A stretch of 64,000 bases of DNA from the NCBI RefSeq assembly GCF_029168945.1, contig NC_083610.1:69617580-69681579 (forward strand). Direction: 5' to 3'. The notes beneath the pieces are model-generated. The model was not told the origin of the DNA and did not search any database. It worked only from the letters and a program-made list of their open reading frames with translations. Position numbers and translations under genes: made by a program. Below, piece by piece: positions 35,648-47,244 of the stretch; the stretch's first letter is position 1, and each line of letters starts with the position of its first letter. The stretch comes from Cannabis sativa (Eukaryota; Streptophyta; Magnoliopsida; Rosales; Cannabaceae).

Positions 35648-38170
35648 ATGATGAGGAGAAATGAAAGAAACACGTCGACGGCGTCGTTTTGGGTCATTAT
35701 TATTACTATATTTTTGTGGTGTGTATTATTGACGGAAGGTAGGGTTAAGTTACCGGAGAACATGACAGTTTCAGCAGTGATTATGTTCGGAGATTCGATT
35801 GTTGATACAGGTAATAACAACAACAATATCTTATCTCCGGCAAGGTCTAATTTTCCTCCCTATGGTCGTGATTTCAGAGGAGGAATACCCACCGGAAGAT
35901 ACTCCAATGGCAAGGTTCCTTCCGACCTTTTAGGTACTTCATTTTCTTAATTCTAATCTTTTGTTTTTGGTACTAATTTGGATATAATTATACAATAAAC
36001 TTTTTGTTTTGATATGTTTACAAGTTTAACTAATGAAAAATTAATTTGATTGGTGGAGGTACATAAATTAGAAAAGGATGAGTAACTATCAAATCAAATA
36101 ATATTAAAGGACGAGGAAATTAATAGTGCTGGATTCTTCTACTCTATAAAATAGAACCCCTTAATTGCACAAAGATCGAAGGAAAGATCTATATATACAC
36201 ATAAATATGTATCACTGTTACTATTTTATTTATTACAATTCTGTTGCTTCTGTGCCCTGTGGTCCCTTTTGTTTTTTCCTCTCTTATTCTTGGGAGTGGA
36301 AAAGGTTTGTTTTTTTTTTTTTTAGCTGTTTCCCTATTTTCTTATTTCATTGCTCTAATTTCATAGGTCTCAATTTCATGTTTTTCGGAACAATTTTTAG
36401 TATTCGTATAATTAAAGATTCTGCCGTACATCCCTCTCTTTTGTTTGTTTGCTTTATAATCACTTTCTATACAGTGATTTTCTTAATACTCTGTCTTTTA
36501 TTGGTTGTTCATTTGCCTATTTGGTCCATTCCAAAAACATATTTTGTTGATTTATATATTACAAGTTCTTAATGCTCTGTCCTTTGACAACAAAATCATT
36601 AACTTATTTTCAATTTCATCTCAGTGGATGAATTGGGAATCAAAGAACTATTACCACCGTATGCTGATCCAAATTTAACACCAAAAGATCTGCTAACTGG
36701 TGTGTGCTTTGCTGTTGGTGGAGTAGGATATGATCCATTGACTTCTAAACTTGCGGTAGATATATACCGTTTTTAAGTATTAATTGTTTACTATTAATTT
36801 TCTTTCTATATATATCTCTAGATCTTAATTATTGTATATGATATAAAAACAGAATGTCCCACCTCTAAGCGACCAATTGGAGAAGTTCAAAGAGTACATA
36901 GAGAAGTTGAAAAGAATAGCTGGAGAAGAACAAACAAAGGTGATCCTGGCTAACAGTGTGGCTTTTGTGGCACTAAGCAGTAACGATATTGCCAATACAT
37001 ATTTTACTGCGGGTGTTAGAAGATTGCAATACGATACTTCTGCTTACACTGATCTTATGATCAGTTATGCTTCTGACTTCGTCAAGGTACAAAATTAAGA
37101 ATCCTATATTTTACTAAATAATCATCCATATATATAAATGTAACTATTTTGTAAGGAATTAAATAGAAAAAATTATATATTGTGCAAGATCATGATCATT
37201 TAATTTACTAGCTAAACAGCTAGATAGGGTTGTTATCTAATGAGAAGATAACAAGTATAATATACATAGGTGCCCACTATGTTGGTGCAACCCCTAACTA
37301 TTTCGGCATATAAAAATTTTTTTAGTTTAATTTTTTTATAGTCGGGTATGGTATAATTATTAAAGATATCATTTAAAATTTTGAGAAATTCGTACTAATA
37401 TACAATATAGAATTCAATGTTTAAACCATCTATTTCACACGCATGCAACAGACTCTTTTAATCCTATTTTTTGGCATGTTAAATTTTTTTTGAAGTTTTC
37501 AAAATTTTAAAAAATATCTTAAATAACTAAAATATATAAGATCATATAAAAAATTTATTTTTTTTTGTTCTTTATACTCAAATAGATAAGAGTGCACTTA
37601 TAAATATAATTAATTTAATTATTTAAAATTGAAAGGAATTGTATGGATTGGGAACAAGAAGAATTGGGATTCTTGGAGCACCTCCAATTGGATGTGTACC
37701 ATCTCAACGAACCCTAGGAGGAGGCATAGAAAGAAATTGTTATGAAGAAGAGAACAAAGTAGCCATAATGTTCAATTCTAAAGTCTCTGCTATGTTGGAT
37801 TCACTTACCAAAAATTATGTTAGCCCTGATACAAGACTTGTCTACGTTGATATTTACTATCCACTCCTAGATATCATTCAGAACCCAACTCGATATGGTG
37901 AGAAATATAATTAATTATTAATAAATTAATAATCATTATTATACTTAATTATTCTAAATATTGTTTTTGTGTATTTTAGGATTTACAATTTCGAGAAAAG
38001 GGTGTTGTGGCACTGGGCTTATTGAGGCAGCATTGACATGCAACAAATTCGACACTACATGTGTGGATGAAACTAATTATGTATTTTGGGATGCTTACCA
38101 TCCCACTGAAAAGGCATACAAAATTATTGTCAGTGGTGTTATACAAAAATATATCAACAAATTTGTCTAA
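35648..38170 (+). CDS. GDSL esterase/lipase, secreted (EXL-like), five exons
   Basis: The exons are 35648-35933, 36625-36755, 36853-37086, 37636-37897 and 37980-38170. All introns are GT-AG, and the joined frame gives 367 residues, the usual family length. A hydrophobic segment at residues 14-29 forms a signal peptide, so the product should enter the secretory pathway and act in the wall or apoplast. Conserved blocks: [11 protein letters not shown] (nucleophile Ser50), block III NDIANTY (Asn183), and block V WDAYHP (Asp342, His345). The [11 protein letters not shown] motif and the paired cysteines ([16 protein letters not shown]) are also present. Such enzymes hydrolyse ester bonds of lipids or wall esters, but the substrate cannot be predicted. 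Odd points: the usual FASGG.G motif reads FAVGGVG, and the usual Gly before block III Asn is Ser (SSNDI). Nothing breaks the frame. The first of two adjacent Met codons is chosen as the start. Confidence 0.92.
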
Positions 38171-38851
38171 AACTACATTAATATTAGTCTTTTAACAAAA
38201 AGATTAATAATATATTTATGTATTTCTCCTTTGTTGGTGTTGTTATATATAATTGGGGACAAAATTATGCACCTAATTTGTTTCTCATGTAATTAGCTTC
38301 ACAAAAATGTACTTCTATCTATTTTTAATGTCAATGCAACTTCATTCCATGTTTTATATATATTTATTAAGGATATTTATATTATTCAACAATTTTTTAA
38401 TAAATTTTACAATAATATTAAACATATATAAAATATTATTTTTGATTCAATACTACTTTTTGTAAAATATATTATATACTTTGATATTTTAATTTGATTT
38501 TTTATATTTTATTTAATATGTTATAACTAAAATTAAGGAACTTCTTTTAGAAATCTTTAAATTGTTGGAATAATTTAGTTTTTTTTTTTTTTTTGTTAGA
38601 CTTATCAATTTGTTATTAGTTAAAAAGTATATATTTATGAAAAAAGGAAATTATAAATTTTATGAGTTTTATGTACAAAAACATGACTTTTTTTTTTTCA
38701 AAAAGGTTCTTTTATAAGAAATTGAAGAAAAAGTTAAAAAAATATAAGAAAATCAAGTAAGGGTAACTAGGTACCCTTATGGTAATTAGAGAGATAACTA
38801 GATACCATAAGAGAGTAACTAGTTTCTATACTGTTTTTTCTATATATATTT
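38171..38851. other. 3' flank of the GDSL gene and spacer
   Basis: AT-rich, with several AATAAT/ATTAATA-type polyadenylation contexts in the first 60 bases after the stop. Short imperfect repeats of a GAGTAACTAG-type word occur at 38755-38825. No gene is seen. Confidence 0.6.
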
Positions 38852-39347
38852 GAGTAATTTGCGGTAAAATCTTTTATATTTTAATTTTTATACTCTTAAT
38901 CCCCTTATTTTTTTCTTTGGTGGCAAAACCCCTTTATGTTTTAATTTTTATACACTTAACCTCCTTATCTTTTTCTTTTGGTGGTAAAATCTCCTTAAGT
39001 TTACTTTTTTTTACAAATTTAAAGTTTTAGTTAGATACTACCGTTAAATACTAACTAGATTACTACTACTGTATCGATTTCGAGATTTTACTGTTACATA
39101 TACACAAGTGTATACAGTGGTCATTCAGTTGATATTTGACGGTAATATTTAACTGACGTGTCAAATTTGCAAAAAAAAAAAATAAACATAAGGGAATTTT
39201 GCCACAAAAAAAAAAAGATAAGGAGATTAAGTGTATAAAAAATTAAAACGTAAGAGGTTTTTGCCATAAAAAAAAAAAAAAAAAAAAAAAAAAGATAAGA
39301 AGGTGTATAAAAATCAAAAGATAGGGGGGTTTCGCCACAAATTGCTC
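38852..39347. mobile_element. Second Mutator-like fold-back MITE (496 bp)
   Basis: The ends GAGTAATTTGCGGTAAAA and GGTTTCGCCACAAATTGCTC are inverted and resemble the ends of the MITE at 31242 (GAG...GCGG). Inner arms repeat AAAACCCCTTTATGTTTTAA-type text in opposite orientation. The flanks TATATATTT and TATATATAT match at 8 of 9 bases, but the right flank is a TA repeat, so the duplication is weak evidence. An A run of about 30 bases sits at 39268-39293. Non-coding. Confidence 0.65.
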
Positions 39348-42300
39348 TATATATATATATATATTTTTTTTTTCTAAAATTTTCTCATAAAATAACTTTT
39401 TGAGAAAATAGTAATATTTTTTACAAACTTATACTTTAAAAACCATAAAAATAAAAATTCTCCTATTAAAAAAACATATATAATTATCTAAAAATTAAAA
39501 GAAATATTTAAAAATTGATATGATATTTATTCAACAATAATAAACGGTATTGCTTTATTGATGAAACAAATTACACAATTTGGTATTTATTAACAATTTT
39601 GTGTATTTATAAAGATGTTTCTTTTCTTTTACACATTTTTTTTTATTTATAAACATATATTTTTTTTTGTATTTATTTATTTACAAAGAGTTTTTAATTT
39701 TTACACAATTTGATTTTTATTTATAAATAGTTTTTTTTATTAAATATTTTAATTAGTAAATTTATTGTCATAAACTTATTTGTTTATTTAAAATGATTTG
39801 TATATTTAACAATGGAATTTTTACACTAAGTGACTTTTTTTACCAATATTTAACATTTATATTTGCTTTCTCTTTTTTTTACATTTTTACATTTTAAAAT
39901 TTTCTCTAATACTATTATAAAGTTTACTAATTACAATTATACGAAAAGTGTTATTTTTCTTTCTTCTTCCTCTATTCACATATATTTATTTAGAGTGGTA
40001 GCCATCTCTATCCTTCCATCTCACTTTCAGCCCCTCTTGTCTCCATTCCTCCCGTCTCCATTCCTCCCATCTACATCCCTTCTTGCCATGCAAAACTTCT
40101 TCTTAACCTTCCTATGGCGCAGTCTAAGGAGAAAGAAACACTCTCTGAGTTTCTTCATCTCTTGGTCAAATCATCTCCATCTCTTTCAAACTTCTTTTTG
40201 CTACTATTGATATAGTTTCAAGCTCTGATTTGTAAGTTATTCTTTTCTTCTTCTTCTCCTTCTTCTTCTTCTTTTTTCTTTTCAAATTACATCAATATAA
40301 AAATTTTAATTTAAAAGTTTTATAAGAATATTGTTGTAGTGTGATTCTTTATTGTTGATTCTACCCATTTGCCCACAAATTTTGTGAAATTTTTTCTTCT
40401 TCTGTAAGTTGAGTTTTTTATTTATATGTATATAAGGTCATACCTTCCATGTGTTTGACAAAATGCCTAACATAGTTAATATTTTTTATTAGCCTAAAGA
40501 AATAGGGCATCTTCAATTGTGCTATTTTTTTTCATCTTTAAGTTAAGTTTCTTCATGATATTATTATTGTTTTTATTTTGTAGAACTGAATTTAATGAAT
40601 TAGTAATTTTATCTTCAGATCTTAAATAAATATGTTGATTTATTGTTGTTTATAAGTTGTTTTATAGTTGCTTTCATCTTTTTATTTATATTGCTGCTAT
40701 TGTTATTGCTGTTAATTGTTGTTGTTGTTGCTGCATTTTCAGTTAATTTATTTTTATTGGCGAAGCTCAAATCTAAATGTTAGGTATAAAACTCAAATTT
40801 AGAGTTTTATTATTCAATAATTTTCTTTGGATTTGATTTTAAATTTTTTTTTCAAATGATCTCAACTTCAAAATTTAATGCTTATTGTTGTCCATTTATC
40901 TCACAAGCTGGCAAAGTTATTTTTCTAAGTTTTATAATTTTATGAATCAGAGATTTATCTAAAGACTTTAAATAACTAAGGTGATTTAACGTTGTGTATA
41001 AGTTGTTTTATAGTTGTTTCATCTTTTAATTTATTTTGTTGTTGTTATTTCACCAAGTTATCCATTGAAGAGGCTTTCAGAGCAAAAAGCGAGATAATGA
41101 TGACGAGATTGCAAATTAAAAGATTAATGTATTAGTTTTGGTTATCTTTTTTTGGGTTCAAAGACATGTTTTGTTATGTTTTATTTATTTTTTTTATGTA
41201 TTAAGTTAGAAGAATTTTTCAACCTTAAATAGTTTATGTCTATCACTTTTTCAGTTTCTAATTAGTTGTTTTTTAGTTTTAATGTAGTTATTATACGGTT
41301 CTTATTCTAGGGTTCTTAATTTTTTTTTTTTAAAAAAAAATTAGATCATTGGGTTAGGTCTTACATTTATCAGTTGTATTTGAATTTTAATTTAGAGTTA
41401 TTTTAGTTGCATATTTATTAAGTTTTACATTTTTTTATTATTTTTTAGTTGTTACATTGTTATTTTTATATTGTTCAGTACATGATATATTTACATTTTT
41501 GTATAGCTATTAATCGTTTTTTATTAGTTCATTGCTTTATTAATTTTGTCATCATTATATTTTCAGGTGGGTGATATAAGACATCTGATGTTGTTGATAA
41601 GTTGAAGCTTCCAAAGAAAAATATTGTCAAGGTTTATAATTTGTTTTTTTTTTATTTGTATTGTTTGAAATGTTCTCTGGCTATAGTTCATTCATTTGAA
41701 AAAAATATATATATTTTATAGTAGCAAGTTGTTTTATAGTTTGTTTAATGTTGTTTTGATGCTGTTTTACTTGCTACAAGACTTGATTTTTAGTGATGAT
41801 AAACTTCAAAATTGATCAGAATGAAGTTAGTGGCATACATCAAAAGTGTACAAGAAAATGTTCCAAAGTCTTTCAAGAAGGTTGGAGTTACTGTGCATGA
41901 ATTAACGATTGAGAAGGAAGTGTGTTTCGTTTTGGTTGTATATGCTGAAGAGCGACATTTTTTTTTTTAAGAAACTTTACTTTTATATATTTTTTTTAAA
42001 TTTTCTCTAGTTAACTTTATATATATCTTGTACGAGATATTGAATATTATAATTTCTTTTTAATTGTTTATATCTTTTACTACATTAAGAAACAACAATT
42101 ATTATATTTTTAATTTATACATCAAGTATTTGTATAATTATATTTTTTTTAAAAAAAAAAAGACAATAGTTGATAGTAATTGTTTTTAACTATTAACAAC
42201 TATTTAATAACGATATAAAAAACCATAAAAACAACTGATAATATAAGAAATCTACAAATTTTAACAACTGAAATTAAAAGAGTACAAACAACGTGAAAGT

Positions 42301-44363
42301 AACATGTTCAAAAAATAATGAAATTAAACAACGTGTTTACAACTTTAAAACAACCGTAAAACAACAAACAATGTTACAACTAAATATAAGTAATTTTTTT
42401 TTCATATTTACAATCTCTTTCTATCAATACACATGCTTGATTCAAAATCAACATAATGTTCTCTTATTATTTTTCATGTTTGGATGTAAGAGATAAAGAT
42501 AAGTTTTTGTTTTAACATGTAAAACCATATTCTTTTAATTGTTAAACAACTAGTGTAGTGTATGAACAATTCATAACAAACTTTACAACAACATGAAAAC
42601 AACTTGATATTATATAATATTTTCAAGTTGAAATAAGATGTTGCAAAAACAAAGAAACTTCACAATAACATGAAAATAATTTAATTATTCTTTTGCAGAT
42701 ATTGTGTAGTTTTTATTTTTGTTGTTTTCAACCAGAATAATATCAATTGATGAACAAATAATTATAGCAAACACACAAAACAACTCAAAATCAACTAGTG
42801 GTGTTGTTATTGCACGAGTATTTGTAAATTTTCTTCATATTTGCAATATCTTCCTGCCACATTCATTGTTATATTTGTGTTGTTATTCTGTCGCTTGTAC
42901 ATTTTACTTTTATTTTTAGAATGGTAAAAAAACAACGTAAATAAAACTTAAAAACAACGTGAAAGCAACATATTTTTGTATTAAAATTTTAACACATACT
43001 CATTGTTCTTATTATATTTTCCAGAAATTCAATGTAGTAGTTTCCTTCCAGATTTTCGAAAATTATAAAAATACTGAAAATATATGTAAATCAACCAAAC
43101 AACAACAAATAATTAACAAAATAATTGAAAAAAATACACTAAACAACATCAATTTTTTTTTTTCAAAAACTACATAAAAATTAGATCTTCTTTTTGAAAG
43201 AAAACCCAAAACGTGTGGGTATAAAAATTCAAGAAGACCTCTCAATCGCATGATATTCGTTGATTCCACTAGATCTCCTCCTAGATTGTTGATTCTTTCT
43301 CATTGGCTTCATGGATATCTCTCTACAGTGATCTCGTTGCCATGGTTGAACATCTAAGCAAAACTTCTTGCCGGCGTTAATGGAGATCAGCCCAAAGTTC
43401 TTCGCCGGCGTTCATGGAGATCGCAAAATAGTTTCTACATCATCTGTGGTTGATGATTTCAGATCTCCACCCCTTAATAAGCGTTGTTGACGATGGAGAG
43501 AAACTCACTATTTTGCTCTGCAAGAAGGAGAAGTTCTTTTGGAGAAGAAGAAGTCTCTGTGTCGTATATTTGAAAAAAAAAAAAAAAACTTTAGTTTTCT
43601 TAATTTTGTTTATTTGGTCATATGGTAATAAAAAAGTAAATTCTGACCTAAATATAGTTATATATGAAAAAATCCCTTTAACAATTTTGTAATTAATTAT
43701 TTTATAAACAGCTTTGCTTATTTATAAAGTATTTTTTATACAATTTTTTTTATTTAAAAACAGTTTTGCTTGTTATTATTAAATATTTAATTGGTAATTT
43801 GATTGTCATATAAACTTATTTTTTTTTTATTTTACAATTGTACCACTATCCTTATTTAATACATATGTATTATTTAAAATTACAATCTATATTATATAAA
43901 TGAAAGCATAAAAGCATATGAGGCGGTATCTTACAATCTTTTTCATCTGTTTTATTAGAATTTTTAAAATTTTAGTTTATCTTATAGATTTATATGAGAA
44001 ATATGACATTTTAGTTAGTTTTTTCCCCTTTGTAAAAATCCACATGGATTAATAATTACATGAATAGTATACTTCTAAATTATAATAGTATGTTTTTACC
44101 TATTCTATGATTTGTCCAAAATTATATAAGTGATTAATAAATTAATCTTACCGAATTAGTTATAATTTTTATTGTTAAATTTATCATCAAATTAAATTTT
44201 GTAAATGTCTAATATATTTATAAATTTGAAAAGTAAATTAATATTATTTTTTAATAATATATCTATATTATTAACTTATTTATAAATTATACATTGTATA
44301 ATCTTTTTCTTCTACTTCATAATTTTATAGAAAGGTAATGATTTTAGTTTTTTTAGCATAATT
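39348..44363. other. Unclassified AT-rich region, possibly a decayed transposon
   Basis: Five kilobases without a convincing gene. The left part (about 40200-41960) is rich in T and GTTGTTTTATAGTTG-type words, and the right part (42100-43180) is rich in A and AAAACAAC-type words. An imperfect duplication of about 80 bp occurs at 40605-40690 and 40945-41040. A roughly 60-bp direct repeat (GTTTTTTTTATTAAATATTT..., near 39725 and 43755) flanks the interior. Small open stretches, including a 49-codon frame at 41821-41970 (MKLVAYIKSVQENVPKSFKK) and a 33-codon frame at 40114-40215 (MAQSKEKETLSEFLHLL), have more balanced composition than their surroundings but no recognised domain. CCGGCGTT-containing 25-mers repeat twice near 43370-43430. 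Confidence 0.45.
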
Positions 44364-44615
44364 CACTACAACAGTTTTTCTTAATACCGGCGGAGGCATC
44401 CGCCGGTATTAATAGGCCAGACCGCCGGTAATTATCCGCCGGGAATAATTGATCGCTATTAGTGGTTATTAGTGACGAAAATGGTATTCCACCGGTAATA
44501 ATATTAATACCGGCGGATTAATAGCGGTGGGGTCTGCCGGTATTAATGTCTGCACTTTTACGCGCAGATGCATTAATACCGGCGGACCCCAATCATTGTT
44601 CCGCCGGTATTAATA
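44364..44615. repeat. Left terminal and subterminal repeat zone of CACTA element A
   Basis: The TIR is followed by at least seven TTAATACCGGCGG/CCGCCGGTATTAA units in both orientations, including paired arms around 44575-44615. In CACTA systems such units bind the TNPA-type protein that brings the ends together. Confidence 0.85.
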
Positions 44616-44862
44616 TTTTTAATTATTAAAAAAACAATTTTTCTAATTATTTAATATAATTAAATTAATTATAATAATTATTTTTATATACAATAATTAT
44701 TTCATAAATATATTATTAATTAGAAATAAAATATTAAAATTAAGAAATTAAGCATTAAAATTAATTTGTCCATTACAATATAAAGTATATTATCTTAAAT
44801 AAAAGTAGAAAATTGTCTTTAAATAAACTTTAAAACATAAAAATTGACATAATTAAAAAAAC

Positions 44863-45317
44863 CTAACTATCATTGTTTAAATCAGTATACTCTAAAAATT
44901 CATATGCGTTCGATCTAAGTCTTGAACCATCAAGATTATCACGGGATTGAGCAGGCGGGGTAGGGTAATAAGGTTGTCCAGTCTGCGGTGTAGATAACAT
45001 CTCCACATATTGTCGAGCCTGCGGGCGAACCAAAATTGGTTGTTGCTGTTGTTGCTGACTCTGCGCACTCAAAAACTGACCATACATAGGCTGTTGTGGA
45101 GATCCTCCCATTTGACCATACACAGGTTTTTGCTGCAACAATGACCCAAATTGACCATACATAGGGTATTGTTGTTTGGATGAGCCTCCAATATTGCCAA
45201 CCATAGGTTGTGTCTGAGATCCTCCAGCGACATCCGAAAAAAATATAGGAGGAGACTGTGAGGGAAGCCCGAACATGTACGATTTCGCAAAGTGGTCCAA
45301 GACTTGTCGATTGTCAT
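44863..45317 (-). pseudogene. Chimeric short gene: TNP2 first-exon start joined to Gln/Pro-rich C-terminus
   Basis: At 45317 on the minus strand an ATG follows a splice-acceptor-like TTTTAG and encodes MTIDKSWTTLRNR, clearly the start of a TNP2 transposase (compare MATIDKSWTKIRNR at 63666). Within about 40 bases the meaningful frame becomes a different one, open for 145 codons. That frame is rich in Gln, Pro, Gly, Met and Tyr (MYGQF, QQPMYGQ, SQQQQQQP) and ends ...EYTDLNNDS, resembling the C-terminus of the accessory gene at 58126. The simplest reading is an internal deletion that fused the start of one gene to the end of the other. The Gln-rich frame has no ATG at its beginning. Confidence 0.6.
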
Positions 45318-46199
45318 CTAAAATTTTATGAAGACATAAGACTTAATAGTATAAAGAAAAATTGAATGATAAAATTTTATGCTATTTTATGATATTTTAT
45401 GCTATTTTATGATATCTTATGATATTTTATTAAAAAAAATTTACATTATTATTTTATTATAACTTACACAATTATTTATATTATTATTATAATATTAAAA
45501 TTCATTATTAATTATATTTTATATTGTTAACTTTTAAAGGAATATTATTTAAAAATATTTTCCTATATTGACACTTTTTTTAAAAATTAAAATTATAATT
45601 AAAATCGTAAAAAATATTTTTTATTCTTTACATCAAAATATTTTTTTTTTTTGCTTTTATATTTATTTTTAAAATAAATATTACACTAAAATTTTCATTT
45701 ATTAAATTTTTTTAATTTTAAAAAAATACATTATTATTATTAATATTTATTTTTCACATATTTAAATGTTAAAATTTAATTATTTAATTAATTTTTTATA
45801 TTTAATTATTAAGTATTTATTTCATAAAAATTTTTTGTAACTTAAATTTTGATTATTAAAAACATTATAATTTAGATTTTCAAATCTTATTTAATAATTT
45901 ACATAAAAAAGTTTATTTTTTTATGTTTTATATTCATAAAAATTAATTATATTTATTTATATTTATATCACTAATGTTAAAAAATATTTTACTTATAAGT
46001 ATTTTTTTCAATAATATAAATTTATCCTAATTTTTTTATTACATTTTTTAAAATTAATCAATTGTATATCAATTTTATACATATTTACAAGTTGTTTATT
46101 ATTCTAAAATATTAATGATATATATAAAATTTCTTGAGAAAATTAAATACTAAACTCTATAAATTACATTTACTATTACATAATATATATATAACAGTC

Positions 46200-46400
46200 T
46201 ATTAAATATACAGTATATATACTGTGTATATTATATATACAGTATATACAGTGTATATATTGTACTGTATATACTGTATACACATTATATACACTGTATA
46301 TACTGTATACACAATGTATAAACTGACAATATATATACTATACAATATACAATACACAGTATATATACAAAATATATAATATACAATATACAGTATACAC
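46200..46400. repeat. TATACAGTATATACTG palindromic simple repeat
   Basis: About 200 bp of overlapping self-complementary words built from ATACAGTATATACTGTAT, strand-symmetric and able to form many cruciforms. It lies inside CACTA element A. The 66-codon frame across it encodes only Tyr/Ile/Val repeats and is an artefact. Confidence 0.85.
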
Positions 46401-46559
46401 AAAACAACAATTAAAATTACACTAAACTATAAATCCTAAATCTCTATGAATATATAATATATAAGAGTATATATAAATTTTTCAAACATAACACATACAT
46501 ATATCATATTTTTTACAGAAAAAAAAATTATTTTTATGAGATATATAGACAAATATTGT

Positions 46560-46910
46560 AAGAACTAACCTCCAAATATTTAGACCACCGACCGATCCCA
46601 GCGTTTTACTCAGAAATCTCCACCCCACCGATTATTTATCTCAAACTTTAAAGATGGAGAAAAAAATAGATATTAAGAAAAAAAAATAACAATATGTGAA
46701 AAAGATAAAAAAAAAAAAAAAACGAAATACATTACCGGTGCACAGGAGCTTACAGGCGCTACACTGGTGGTGGACGGGCAACGCACTGGCAGTGCCGGGG
46801 AAAAAAGGCCGGAGAAGGGGCGGACTGTGTTTGAAAACGGGGAAGGGGGAAAGGTGGAATGGGGAAATGGCAAAAATGGTTTTCTGAAATGGGGAGGGGT
46901 TTTTATAGAT
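46560..46910 (-). promoter_or_regulatory. Possible promoter/leader of the CACTA element A gene
   Basis: A locally GC-rich block with long CT-rich minus-strand stretches lies just inside the right subterminal repeats, where CACTA elements usually start transcription of their internal genes. No TATA box is certain, and the role is inferred from position. Confidence 0.35.
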
Positions 46911-47244
46911 TTTTGATACCGGCGGGACCTGCTGGTATTAATTGGGTTCCGCCGGTATTAAGCCAAACAGTCAGAATCCCCATTTAATACCGGCGGGTCC
47001 CGCCGGTATTAATCCGCCGGCATTAATGTTTTCAAAATTTTAGGCGGCAAAATTCCCGCCCTCTTTTTTCGAGGCGGGATTCCGCCGGTATTAATTCTCA
47101 TCCGCCGGTATTAATCAATTTAAAATAAAATATTATTTATTTATTTAAAATGTTATTTATTAAATAATTATTACCGGCGGATTACTAATTCCGCCGTTAA
47201 TACTTTCATTATTAGAGGCGGGTCTGTTCCGCCGGGAATAATAC
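46911..47244. repeat. Right subterminal repeat zone of CACTA element A
   Basis: About ten units of TTAATACCGGCGG or its reverse, some arranged as palindromes such as the pair around 46985-47012. The zone is cut at 47244 by the chromovirus. Its last 29 bp plus the TIR resume at 56603. Confidence 0.85.

Noticed and set aside
36165..36572. 135-codon plus-strand frame between GDSL exons 1 and 2
   Set aside because: It lies wholly in intron 1 (35934-36624), encodes a Phe/Ile-rich string from T-rich DNA, and has no domain.
39863..40210. 115-codon plus-strand frame rich in Phe, Ser and Leu
   Set aside because: It follows from a T/CT-rich composition, with no domain and no homologous frame seen. 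It is kept only as part of an unclassified region.
46202..46402. 66-codon Tyr/Ile/Val-repeat frame
   Set aside because: A direct product of the TATACAG palindromic simple repeat.
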